64,000 nt of DNA, from positions 372,001-436,000 of the forward strand of contig NZ_CP045488.1 of the NCBI RefSeq assembly GCF_009392895.1. Reading direction: 5' to 3'. Both the position numbers and the translations under genes were made by a program. Origin of the DNA: Natronorubrum aibiense (GTDB lineage: Archaea; Halobacteriota; Halobacteria; Halobacteriales; Natrialbaceae). Each line of letters begins with the position of its first letter. Position 1 is the first letter of the stretch. The notes beneath the pieces were generated by a model that did no database searches, was not told the DNA's origin, and was given only the letters and a program-made list of their open reading frames with translations. Shown one piece after another: positions 8,754 through 16,921 of this stretch.

Positions 8754-9611
8754 ATGGTCGACTCGAGTCCGCGCTCGCTCGTCCACGATGTCGCTGCCGT
8801 TGCTCGGGAGCGCCAGATCAGTATCGCGTCGGCGGGGCTCGCCTATCACGCGTTCAACACCCTCGTCCTACTCGGGATTCTCGCGCTCGTCGCCGTCACG
8901 CTCGTCGATTCGCTCGAACCGCTGGTGGCCGCGCTCGAGACGGCGATCGGGCTCGAGGGAATCGTGACCGGCGGTGGACTCGAGGGAGTCGTCGGAACCG
9001 GTGTCGATCGGACGCGGGCCGCGGTTCTCGCGGTATCCATCCTGCTGTGGAGTGCAGTGCGGCTGTTTCAGGCAGTCAACAGCGCGTTTACCGACGTCTA
9101 CGGCTCTCGGAAAGACCAATCGTACGTGAACACAGCTGTAACGGTTACGCTGGTCACCGCGTTCAACGTTGTCCTTGTGACGGCGACGGTCGCGGTCGGC
9201 GTCGGGTTGGTCAGCGTCGTCGGGATCAGTCTCTCGCTGTTCGGCGGCGGGTTCCGGGCAACGACCGTCGGTGCCGTCGCGCTCGTCGGCCTGTTGATGG
9301 CCGTCTTCTTCCCGATGTACTACCTCTTTCCCGAACCCGACGTCTCGGTCGGCGAAATCGTCCCGGGAACGGCGTTTGCTGCCCTCACGTGGGCCGTCCT
9401 CGCTGGCGGCTTTCGGCTCTACGTCACGACCGCCGAGAGCGTCGCGCTCTTTGGCATCGCCGGCGCCGTCCTGTTGATCCTGACGTGGGTCTATCTCGGC
9501 GGGTTCTGTCTCCTGCTCGGAGCCGTTCTGAACGCCGTCCTCGCAGGGCGCGTCGATCCCGAAGACGGGTGGGTCCCGAGACGCGGTGGCAGATCCGATG
9601 AACCGACGTGA
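8754..9611 (+). CDS. YihY/BrkB family multi-pass membrane protein
   Basis: A 285-residue inner-membrane protein with six predicted hydrophobic segments. The family core AGLAYHAFNTLVLL is near residue 25, and the C-terminal segment AWAVLAGGFRLYV-type and IAGAVLLILTWVYLGGFCLLLGA ends the membrane domain. YihY/BrkB proteins were once misannotated as ribonuclease BN; transport or envelope roles are suspected, not proven. The start at ATG 8754 gives the normal short cytoplasmic N-terminus. Confidence 0.82.
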   Translation: MVDSSPRSLVHDVAAVARERQISIASAGLAYHAFNTLVLLGILALVAVTLVDSLEPLVAALETAIGLEGIVTGGGLEGVVGTGVDRTRAAVLAVSILLWSAVRLFQAVNSAFTDVYGSRKDQSYVNTAVTVTLVTAFNVVLVTATVAVGVGLVSVVGISLSLFGGGFRATTVGAVALVGLLMAVFFPMYYLFPEPDVSVGEIVPGTAFAALTWAVLAGGFRLYVTTAESVALFGIAGAVLLILTWVYLGGFCLLLGAVLNAVLAGRVDPEDGWVPRRGGRSDEPT

Positions 9612-9700
9612 ACCGGTCGATTACCGAACCCGTCGGCGAACGGTCCGTGGGAGGAGAGAAACCGATGGATTCTATCACGATCGACTGGTAGTGATCACGA

Positions 9701-12607
9701 ATGGTTTCTGTACGGACTGTCGACGACGCTCGGCTCCTCGTCGTCACCCCAGACGGCGACGGTGGCCTACTCGAGGCAGGGCCCCCGCGTCCGAGTGTTC
9801 TCGAGCGCGACTCGGGAGCCGAACTACACACGGTCTCGAGCGCCGGCGCGGCGCTCGAGGCCCTCGAGGCACACCCGATCGACTGTCTCCTGACGCCACA
9901 GCGACTGCCGGACGCGAGCGGCCTCGACCTCCTCGAGCGGGTTCGAAAGCGCGATCCGGACTGTCCGGTCGTCCTCACGCCGGCGGCTGGCGATGAAGGG
10001 CTCGCGAGCGACGCGATTGCAGCAGGAGTCACGGAGTACGTCCCCGCGGACCGACGCGATTCGGATCTCGTCCCAGCACTCGAGCGAGCGATCGACACGG
10101 GACGGGGCCAACGAGAACAGCGAGCGCAGTCGCGACAGTTCAGTGCGATTTTCGACGACCCAGAGACGTACTCGTGGGTGCTGGACCCGGACGGACGCGT
10201 TCGCCGCGCCAACAAGAGCGCGCTCGAGGCAGCCGTCGCGACCGGCGCCGACGTTCGCGGGCGGCCGTTCGCCGACCTCCCGTGGTGGTGTGACATCGAG
10301 GAAGGCCGGGACGTAATCGAGACAGCGATCGACCGGGCGGCAGCCGGCGAGCTCGTCCACCGAGAGGTGACGCGAGCGCGGGCGACCGACGAAGGAAGCG
10401 ACGGAGCCGATTCGCGCACGCTCGAGGTGACGATCCGCCCGGTCCGCGACGAGTCGGGAACGGTCGCCTCGTTGCTCGTCCGAGCGATCGACGTCACCGA
10501 GCGGGTCCAACTCGAGCGAGACCTGCGCGAGTCGGAGGAACTCCACCGGGTGACGCTTAACAACATGACCGACACCGTCCTCATCACGAACGACGCGGGC
10601 GAGTTTACCTACGTCTGCCCGAACGTCCACTTCATCTTCGGCTACACCGACGCGGAGATCCACGAGATGGGGACGATCGACGAACTCCTCGGGTCGAACC
10701 TGTTCGACCGCGAGGCGCTCGCGGACGAGGGCGTGTTGACCAACATCGAGTGTACGGCGACCGACAGGGCTGGCGGTGAACACACGCTGTTGGTCAACGT
10801 CCGCGAAGTCTCGATTCAGGACGGCACGACCCTCTATAGCTGCCGGGACGTGACGAAACGTAAACACCGAGAGGAGGCGCTGACGGCACTGCACCGAACC
10901 ACGCGACAACTGCTCTACGCCGAAACCGACCGCGAAATCGCTGATATCGTGGTCGAAGACGCGCCCGACATCCTCGACCTCGAGGCGAGTGGCGTGTTCC
11001 TGTTCGATACCGACGAGAACGTGCTTCGGCCGGCCGCCGCCTCGCCGGGACTGAAACGGCTCCACGGGCCGCTCTCGGAGCAACGAGCGACAGCCGACAG
11101 CATTGCGGGCGGCGTCTTCGTCGAGGGCCAGTCTCGCTTTTTCGAGGATATCCACGACGCGGACGTGCTCTCGGATCCGACGACCGATATCAGAAGCGGC
11201 GGGTTCGTACCGCTCGGTGATCACGGTGTCTTCGTCGTCGGCTCGTCGACGGCCGACGCGTTCGACGACGTCGCTCGAGAACTGACCGATCTGGTGGCGA
11301 CGACGGCCGAGGCGGCGCTGGATCGGGTCGAACGCGAGCGGACGCTACGCGAACGCGACCGGGAACTCAAACGGCGAAACCGAGAGCTGACGCGACTCAA
11401 CCAGATCAACGAGATCATCCGCGAGATCGACGCCGCACTGGTGCAAGCGGAGACTCGCGAAGAGATCGAAGCGGCCGTCTGCGAACGGCTCACCTCCGAC
11501 GAGCGGTTCTCGTTCGCGTGGATCGGCGCTGCGGACGTGACGGACGAACGGCTCGTGCCGAGCGCACACGACGGGACGGGACGCGGCCAGGACTACCTCG
11601 ACAGCGTCTCGCTTTCGCTTGCGGACGGCCGCGAGCCCGCAGTACGTACGGCAGCAACTCGCGAGGTGACCGTCGTCTCGAACGTCGCCAAAGGGCTCCG
11701 TGACGAGCCGTGGCGCTCCGACGCGCTTTCACGGGAGTACCAGTCGATCACGAGCGTCCCGCTGGCCTACGACGAGTTCACCTACGGCGTCGTGACCGTC
11801 TACGCCGACGAACCCGACGCGTTCGACGAGGTGACACGGACCGTCCTCGCGGAACTCGGCGAGACGATCGCCTCTGCGATCGCCGCCGTCGAACGCAAGC
11901 AGGCGCTGTTGACCGACTCCAGAACGCGCCTCGAGTTCGACGTCTTCGACGATAGCTTCGTGTTTTCCCGCCTCGCCCGGGCGACGGGCTGTATCCTGTC
12001 GTTCGACGGCGGCGTCCGTCTCCACGAAGACGGCGCTGCGGTGTTCGCGACGGTCGAAAACGCCGACCCGGATGCCATCGTCGACGCGGCTGCGGAACTC
12101 ATCGCCGTCGAGCGCGCACAGGTGATCAGCGGCGGTGAAAACGGCGAGGACGGCGGGAGCGGGACGGTCCTGCTCGAGCTGTCGTCGCCGTTTCTGGCCC
12201 TGCAACTCGCGGATCACGGTGTCGTATTACACAGCGTCGAGGCCACGCCGGACCGGACGCGAATCGTCGTCGACGTGCCACGGACCGTCGACGCCAGAGC
12301 GAGCATCGACGTCGTCTCGATCGCCTTCTCTGACGTCGACTTGCAGGCAAAACGCAGCGTCGACCGAACGACTGCCCGCGACCTGCGGGCCGAACTGCTC
12401 GAGCGACTCACCGACCGGCAACTCGAGGTCGTCCAACTGGCCTACTACGGTGGCTACTTCGAGTCGCCGCGGGCGCGCTCGGGCGAAGACGTCGCCGAGA
12501 AGCTCGAGATCTCGCCGGCCGCGTTCTACCGCCACATCCGGACCGTGCAGCGAAAGCTGTTTACGATCCTCTTCGAGGAACTCGACATTCCGGCAAGGCC
12601 TGCATAA
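9701..12607 (+). CDS. Large Bat-like sensor-regulator: pseudo-receiver, PAS, PAS, GAF, GAF, HTH-10
   Basis: A 968-residue cytoplasmic regulator. The order is a receiver-like domain (about 10-130), PAS (145-265), PAS (285-390), GAF (400-545), coiled coil (545-570), GAF (575-735), Bat-specific region (745-890) and HTH-10 (905-960, with LTDRQLEVVQLAYYGGYFE). In the receiver-like part the position normally held by the phosphorylated Asp reads CLLTPQRLPDASG, and the usual acidic pair and Lys are also lost, so phosphotransfer is unlikely. It has no kinase domain, so it is a one-component sensor. Its target genes are unknown; the neighbours give no clear hint. Confidence 0.87.
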   Translation: MVSVRTVDDARLLVVTPDGDGGLLEAGPPRPSVLERDSGAELHTVSSAGAALEALEAHPIDCLLTPQRLPDASGLDLLERVRKRDPDCPVVLTPAAGDEGLASDAIAAGVTEYVPADRRDSDLVPALERAIDTGRGQREQRAQSRQFSAIFDDPETYSWVLDPDGRVRRANKSALEAAVATGADVRGRPFADLPWWCDIEEGRDVIETAIDRAAAGELVHREVTRARATDEGSDGADSRTLEVTIRPVRDESGTVASLLVRAIDVTERVQLERDLRESEELHRVTLNNMTDTVLITNDAGEFTYVCPNVHFIFGYTDAEIHEMGTIDELLGSNLFDREALADEGVLTNIECTATDRAGGEHTLLVNVREVSIQDGTTLYSCRDVTKRKHREEALTALHRTTRQLLYAETDREIADIVVEDAPDILDLEASGVFLFDTDENVLRPAAASPGLKRLHGPLSEQRATADSIAGGVFVEGQSRFFEDIHDADVLSDPTTDIRSGGFVPLGDHGVFVVGSSTADAFDDVARELTDLVATTAEAALDRVERERTLRERDRELKRRNRELTRLNQINEIIREIDAALVQAETREEIEAAVCERLTSDERFSFAWIGAADVTDERLVPSAHDGTGRGQDYLDSVSLSLADGREPAVRTAATREVTVVSNVAKGLRDEPWRSDALSREYQSITSVPLAYDEFTYGVVTVYADEPDAFDEVTRTVLAELGETIASAIAAVERKQALLTDSRTRLEFDVFDDSFVFSRLARATGCILSFDGGVRLHEDGAAVFATVENADPDAIVDAAAELIAVERAQVISGGENGEDGGSGTVLLELSSPFLALQLADHGVVLHSVEATPDRTRIVVDVPRTVDARASIDVVSIAFSDVDLQAKRSVDRTTARDLRAELLERLTDRQLEVVQLAYYGGYFESPRARSGEDVAEKLEISPAAFYRHIRTVQRKLFTILFEELDIPARPA

Positions 12608-12708
12608 GTGGTTGAATAGTGAACAGCCGCAGATCGCCGACGCTAGTTATCTTACGAACACGTATATCCTAATATCCCTATTATTCCTAAATCGAAGTCC
12701 CAGCCCCC

Positions 12709-12849
12709 ATGAAAGACGTCAAACTCAACCCGACGGAGGAGTCGACCTACGAGTGCTTTGATTGCGGCACGGTCGTCCGTGCAACGGCCCCGGAACGGTG
12801 TCCGAACTGCGGCGCCGACATGCGAAACCGACAGACACCGATCGAATAA
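12709..12849 (+). CDS. Rubrerythrin-like-domain zinc ribbon, 46 aa
   Basis: A 46-residue protein with a rubredoxin-like knuckle pair: CFDCG near residue 16 and CPNCG near residue 31. Haloarchaeal genomes carry many copies of this small family, annotated as rubrerythrin-like domain proteins, but the four-helix diiron domain is absent. Metal binding (Zn or Fe) is likely and the function is unknown. An AT-rich promoter (about 12640-12690) precedes it. Confidence 0.75.
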   Translation: MKDVKLNPTEESTYECFDCGTVVRATAPERCPNCGADMRNRQTPIE

Positions 12850-12872
12850 TCGAACCGCTGTCCTACGCCCGG

Positions 12873-13502
12873 CTACGAATCCTCCTGTAGATACGCGATC
12901 GCTTCGTCGTCGCTTACCTGCCCGAACGTTCGATAGAACTGGCCGACGGCACGGAACGACTGCGGCGTCTCAAGGGCGATCACCTCGTCCGCTTCGGCCT
13001 CGAGGTCGTCGACGCTCCGGGGCGAGGCGACCGGCACCGCGAGCGCGACGAAAGTGGCGTCGGCGTCTCGCACCTGCCGGAGACAGGCTCTCGCCGTCGC
13101 GCCGGTCGCGACGCCGTCGTCGACGACCACCACGCGCTGACCCTCGAGCGAGGGGAGGTCCGCCCCGTCGCGGTACCGACTCGCCTTCTCGCGTGCGTTT
13201 TCGGCTTCGTTCGTGCGGACCTCCTCGAGGTACGCTTCGGAGATGCCGAGTCGAGCGATGAGATCGTCGTTGTACCAGACGCTGCCATCGCTCGCGACGG
13301 CGCCAATCGCCAGTTCGGGGTTGCCCGGCGCGCCCATCTTTCTGGCGACGACGACGTCGAGGTCGGCGTCCAGCGCGTCGGCGACTGGACGGGCAACGGG
13401 TAAGGCGCCGCGGGGAATGCCGAGGACGAGCTCGGCCTCGAGGCCGCGGCGCTCGAGGTGGGCCGCGAGCTGTTCGCCGGCGTCGGTTCGATCGTCGAAC
13501 AT
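12873..13502 (-). CDS. Type I phosphoribosyltransferase family protein
   Basis: A 209-residue PRTase with the PRPP-binding loop VVVVDDGVATGATAR at about residues 124-138. An N-terminal segment has VLGIPRGALPVARPVAD and ARKMGAPGNPELAIGAVA, shared with the predicted phosphoribosyltransferase/hydrolase family. The substrate base cannot be read from sequence; members are often annotated only as phosphoribosyltransferase. It is divergent from the broken gene at 13660, sharing a 157-base spacer. Confidence 0.82.
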   Translation of the reverse strand: MFDDRTDAGEQLAAHLERRGLEAELVLGIPRGALPVARPVADALDADLDVVVARKMGAPGNPELAIGAVASDGSVWYNDDLIARLGISEAYLEEVRTNEAENAREKASRYRDGADLPSLEGQRVVVVDDGVATGATARACLRQVRDADATFVALAVPVASPRSVDDLEAEADEVIALETPQSFRAVGQFYRTFGQVSDDEAIAYLQEDS

Positions 13503-13659
13503 AGGCGGGTACGGACTACGACGACCACGTACTATTCGTTACGGTGCCGTCGAACCGGTGACAGATCCGTCGGCGATCGCCCATTCTCGAGTTGGCACTC
13601 GTTCGACGACTGGAACACTCCTGCCGAACGGCTACCCGTCGTCGTTCGGGAACAGTGGT

Positions 13660-14411
13660 ATGGATCGCCTGCAACGAACGCTTCCGAATCGGTCCGAAGA
13701 CCGCGGGACCGACAACGGTCGCATCGGTATCGTCGCTGGGTCCATCGAGTATCCCAATCAACCCGCACTCGTTGGCCGTGCGGCGCTTCGGACCGGCTCG
13801 GACCACGTCCGAACGCTCGTCGCTGACCCGATTTACGAAATCGTCGCGAGTCACGAACCGAACCTCCTCGTGGACCGCTACGCGGGCGAACAGTTCGAGA
13901 ACGGTGCGGTAGAGCGCACGCGCTCGTGATCGGACCCGGCCTCGTCGACGCCGATCCCATTGCCATCCGAGACGCAATCGATGCCGTCGAGATTCCGACC
14001 GTCGTCGACGCGCTGGCGATCGAACCCGCACTCGAGGCCGACCTCTCGACCACGGTGCTCACGCCGAGCGGGACGGAAGACGGACCGATCCAGCGCGCCG
14101 CCGGCTCGCTCGAGGCGTTCTCCGAGGAGACGGGTGCGGTCATCGCGCTGACCGGTGACGTCGACAAAATCGTCGCTGACGGTGACCGAATCCACAACGA
14201 AACCGGGACGTCCGCGCTGACGGTCGCCGGGACGGGTGATACGCTGGCCGGCATCGTCGCGTCCCTGCTCGGACAGGGGCTGAATCGGCGCAAGGCGGCG
14301 GAGTTAGGTGCGTGGATCCTCGGCAAGAGCGGCGAGCTGGCGACAGCCGAGTACGGCCCGGGGGTCGTCGCAACCGACGTGATCGAACGGGTTCCAGACA
14401 CGATTCGGTAA
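13660..14411 (+). pseudogene. ADP-dependent NAD(P)H-hydrate dehydratase (YjeF C-terminal type), frameshifted
   Basis: Two adjacent reading frames together make one protein of about 250 residues. The first (13660-13929) has the N-terminal GRIGIVAGS segment. The second begins in frame at about 13911 and contains ALVIGPGLVDAD, the LTPSGTEDG loop and the catalytic-type TALTVAGTGDTLAG anion-hole region near the end. A one-base loss between about 13905 and 13922 makes the first frame stop at TGA 13927-13929. The dehydratase repairs hydrated NAD(P)H using ADP. The standalone form lacks the epimerase domain. It could be a real pseudogene, an assembly error, or two pieces; a GTG at 13926 could start the second piece. 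Confidence 0.78.
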
Positions 14412-14486
14412 CGGCCATCGACGTCGATACGGAGGCGACGCCCTCGGAGAAACGGTTACCCGTATCTCGCCCCACACTCGAGACAG

Positions 14487-15155
14487 ATGTCCGACCAGAA
14501 CGCGCAGTCGTCCCACGACCACGGCATCGCCCATCCCCTCTTCGCGACGCTGTACGACCGGCTCCCGCAGTCAGCCTTGCTTGCACCCCACCGGAACTAT
14601 CTCGTCGACGACCTCTCGGGGCGCGTGCTCGAACTCGGCTGTGGGACCGGGGACATGTTCCCGTTCGTCGCCGACGCGACACCGACAGCGTTCGAGTATC
14701 ACGCCATCGAGCCCGACCCGCACATGCGAACGCGGGCAGCACGCACCGCGGACGACGTCGGACTCGAGGTCGACCTCCGAGACGCCCGCGCCGAAGCGTT
14801 GCCCTACCCCGACGACAGTTTCGACGTCGTGCTCGCAAGCGTCGTCTTCTGTACGATTCAGGACCCCGACACAGCCCTCGAGGAAGTCGTGCGCGTCCTC
14901 AAACCGGGCGGCGAGTTCCGGTTTTTCGAGCACGTCCACGCCGACGGCTGGCGCGGGACCGGGCAGACGCTGCTCAACCCCGTCTGGGAGCGCGTCGCCG
15001 GCGGCTGTCAGCTCACCCGCGAAACGATTCCGCGGTTCGTTGGCCACGACGCCCTCGCCGTCGAGGAAGTCGATCGCCTCGAGTTCGGGCTCTTTCCCGC
15101 GACACCGTTCGTTCGGGGAACGGTACGCCGCCGTCGGAACGGCCTCCTCGAGTAA
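14487..15155 (+). CDS. Class I SAM-dependent methyltransferase
   Basis: A 222-residue methyltransferase with motif I VLELGCGTGDMFPF near residue 46, an acidic loop EPDPHMR after beta-2, and the post-motif RVLKPGGEFRFFEH. The C-terminal half has the methyltransferase-11 type arrangement seen in ubiquinone/menaquinone-like and small-molecule methylases. The substrate is unknown. It is monocistronic, with a promoter in the 75 bases after the frameshifted dehydratase. Confidence 0.8.
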   Translation: MSDQNAQSSHDHGIAHPLFATLYDRLPQSALLAPHRNYLVDDLSGRVLELGCGTGDMFPFVADATPTAFEYHAIEPDPHMRTRAARTADDVGLEVDLRDARAEALPYPDDSFDVVLASVVFCTIQDPDTALEEVVRVLKPGGEFRFFEHVHADGWRGTGQTLLNPVWERVAGGCQLTRETIPRFVGHDALAVEEVDRLEFGLFPATPFVRGTVRRRRNGLLE

Positions 15156-15268
15156 CAGCCGTCGACGACTGACTCTAACCGCTTCTCATACGGACACTCG
15201 CGCGACCGCACATCCGACCCGGAGGCTGCAGGTAGAACCGTTTCCCGAGCGCCGCCACTACCGCGGGT

Positions 15269-15547
15269 ATGTCCGAACCGGATCGAGAGCCGACCGAAAC
15301 GCCGACAACCGACAAATCGGAGGCCAAGGCGGACACTAAGTCGATGGCCCGCAACTGGCTCGGGATCGCTGTCGTCTCGATACTGGCGTTGCTGGTGCTC
15401 ACGCTCGGCATGTTGCAGTGGACCGGCCTCGTCGATGTCTTCGCACCGATCGCAGAAACGGAGGGCCAGCAGTGGGGCGCGTTCTTCGTCCTCGCGCTGG
15501 TCGTGATCGTCCTCGGTGGCTGGAGCTGGAAAGCGATCGTGAGCTAA
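15269..15547 (+). CDS. Small two-helix membrane protein, 92 aa
   Basis: The first 27 residues are polar and Thr/Asp-rich. Two hydrophobic segments follow, at about 30-50 (WLGIAVVSILALLVLTLGML) and 70-90 (FFVLALVVIVLGG). No family motif is recognised. It starts at ATG 15269 with codon use like its neighbours, so it is probably real. A short T-tract follows at 15565. Confidence 0.6.
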   Translation: MSEPDREPTETPTTDKSEAKADTKSMARNWLGIAVVSILALLVLTLGMLQWTGLVDVFAPIAETEGQQWGAFFVLALVVIVLGGWSWKAIVS

Positions 15548-15658
15548 CCGACCCGGAAGCCTCCTTTTTCGCCCGCAACGCGAGTTCAAGCCGATCCACT
15601 CGGCGTCGACTGGCGAGGTGCTGCGATCTTGCACCGACACGTTGCGATTCGGCGATCG

Positions 15659-16495
15659 TTACGGCTCGCTTGCCTCGAGCACGTCTCGATTTCGAATCCA
15701 CGCATCGGCTCCGAACTTCCGCTCGGCGAGGTCGCCGGCGGCCTCGAGTTCGTCGTCGCGCCAGTCGCCGTCGTCTGCGTCACACCACTCACCCAGTGCC
15801 GTTGTGAGCGTGTCGACGGCATCCTCGCGGTCAAGTCCCGTCTGGTCATGGATGCTCGTCACCCGATCAGTGAACGTCTCGGGCTCGAGGTCCGTCTCGA
15901 AGACGCCGACGTGACGCTCGGCCTCGAGGTCGTAGCTGATCGAACCGTGCTGGATGACGACGTCGCGCTGGCGGTACTGCGCGTTGCCGCTGATCTTCTG
16001 TGCGTTCTCGCCCGCGCTCGCGGGCGCGACGACGTCGTGAGCCGGGTTGATATCCCGCAGATAACAGGACGGGTGGTAGATCGCCGACTGCTCGACGGCG
16101 GCGAAGTCAGCGTCGATTCCCATGTCTCTGAGGCCCGCGAGCACCGGCTCGCAGAACAGTTCGTAACAGTCCATCAGATTGCCCGGAACTTCGTCCGCGG
16201 GAGCGACGATCGTATACGAGATGTCGGCGTACCGGTCGTGGTAAATCCCACCGCCGCCGGTCTGGCGACGCGTGACGTCGATGCCTTCCTGCTCACAGTA
16301 CGTCCAGTCGACGGTGTCGGCGTCCTGTCGGTACCCGAGCGAGAGCGTGCTTGGCTCCCACGAGTAGACCCGAACCGTCCGCAGGTCGTCCTCGAGTGCC
16401 GTCTCGGCCGCGATTTCCTCGAGGGCCATCTGCGTCGGTCCATCGCGTGGCTCGTCCCGAATCAACCGCCACGAGCGGTCGGCGAGGTCGGTCAT
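15659..16495 (-). CDS. lplA: Lipoate-protein ligase A family protein
   Basis: A 278-residue lipoyl/biotin ligase-fold protein. Visible signatures are the RRQTGGGGIYHD loop, the LGYRQD segment near residue 50, and SGNAQYRQRDVVIQHGSI with its conserved Lys-Ile-Ser-Gly context. It attaches lipoate to E2 and GcvH proteins; in haloarchaea it may act with a separate small domain. The ATG at 16495 gives the standard N-terminus (WRLIRDEP); an upstream extension in frame looks spurious. The E1-alpha gene at 58.7 kb belongs to a lipoate-dependent enzyme class but is far away. Confidence 0.85.
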   Translation of the reverse strand: MTDLADRSWRLIRDEPRDGPTQMALEEIAAETALEDDLRTVRVYSWEPSTLSLGYRQDADTVDWTYCEQEGIDVTRRQTGGGGIYHDRYADISYTIVAPADEVPGNLMDCYELFCEPVLAGLRDMGIDADFAAVEQSAIYHPSCYLRDINPAHDVVAPASAGENAQKISGNAQYRQRDVVIQHGSISYDLEAERHVGVFETDLEPETFTDRVTSIHDQTGLDREDAVDTLTTALGEWCDADDGDWRDDELEAAGDLAERKFGADAWIRNRDVLEASEP

Positions 16496-16921
16496 ACTCG
16501 TTCGATCGCTTTCGACCGAGTTAGGGATTGCGGCGAGGAAACACGGCCTGTGATGGCGGCCGGACGAGCGACGATCCGGGACGAGCGAGGGAGACACGCT
16601 GTTCGGTCGGTGAATTGCAACCGGCGTGTCACGTGTCAGACAAAGGTACGAAATCCGAGATGCGGCCATCGATCGAGCGGATTCGACACGTCGACGCACT
16701 CCTCGAGTCCGAGCTAATCGACCGGTGAACACTCATCACAACTAGAGAGTGGTTGTTGGTAACACGTGTATGCCGTCGTCGTGTTTCCGCAGAATTGCCC
16801 CGTCGTTTCTTTGCTCCCGCACACCGAGGCGAACATCTTCGCCAGTTGCCGATTCATCTAGTATGGATGTCGATTATGAATCCATAAAGAATATTATAAA
16901 CAATATTCAAGACTTGTCCAT
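16496..16921. other. 426-base intergenic region between divergent lplA and acyl-CoA ligase genes
   Basis: No convincing gene is present in either strand. The last 60 bases are strongly AT-rich and contain the promoter and two inverted repeats of the acyl-CoA ligase gene (see 16889-16908). The rest has haloarchaeal base composition without recognised motifs. Confidence 0.6.
16889..16908 (+). promoter_or_regulatory. TATA box embedded in an inverted repeat (candidate operator)
   Basis: The motif GAATATT-N6-AATATTC is a perfect inverted repeat whose centre holds a TATA-like ATAAAC. Transcription would begin close to 16920, so the acyl-CoA ligase mRNA would be leaderless. A second imperfect repeat (ATGGAT-N11-ATCCAT, 16863-16885) lies just upstream. 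A repressor bound here would block the TBP site. Confidence 0.5.

Noticed and set aside
13926-14411. A separate gene starting at GTG 13926
   Set aside because: It lacks the N-terminal part that is found in the adjacent frame just upstream; a frameshifted single gene explains both parts better.
16660-16728. A 22-residue peptide gene starting at ATG 16660 before the acyl-CoA ligase
   Set aside because: It has no promoter, no family resemblance and lies in ordinary spacer; length is within chance expectation.
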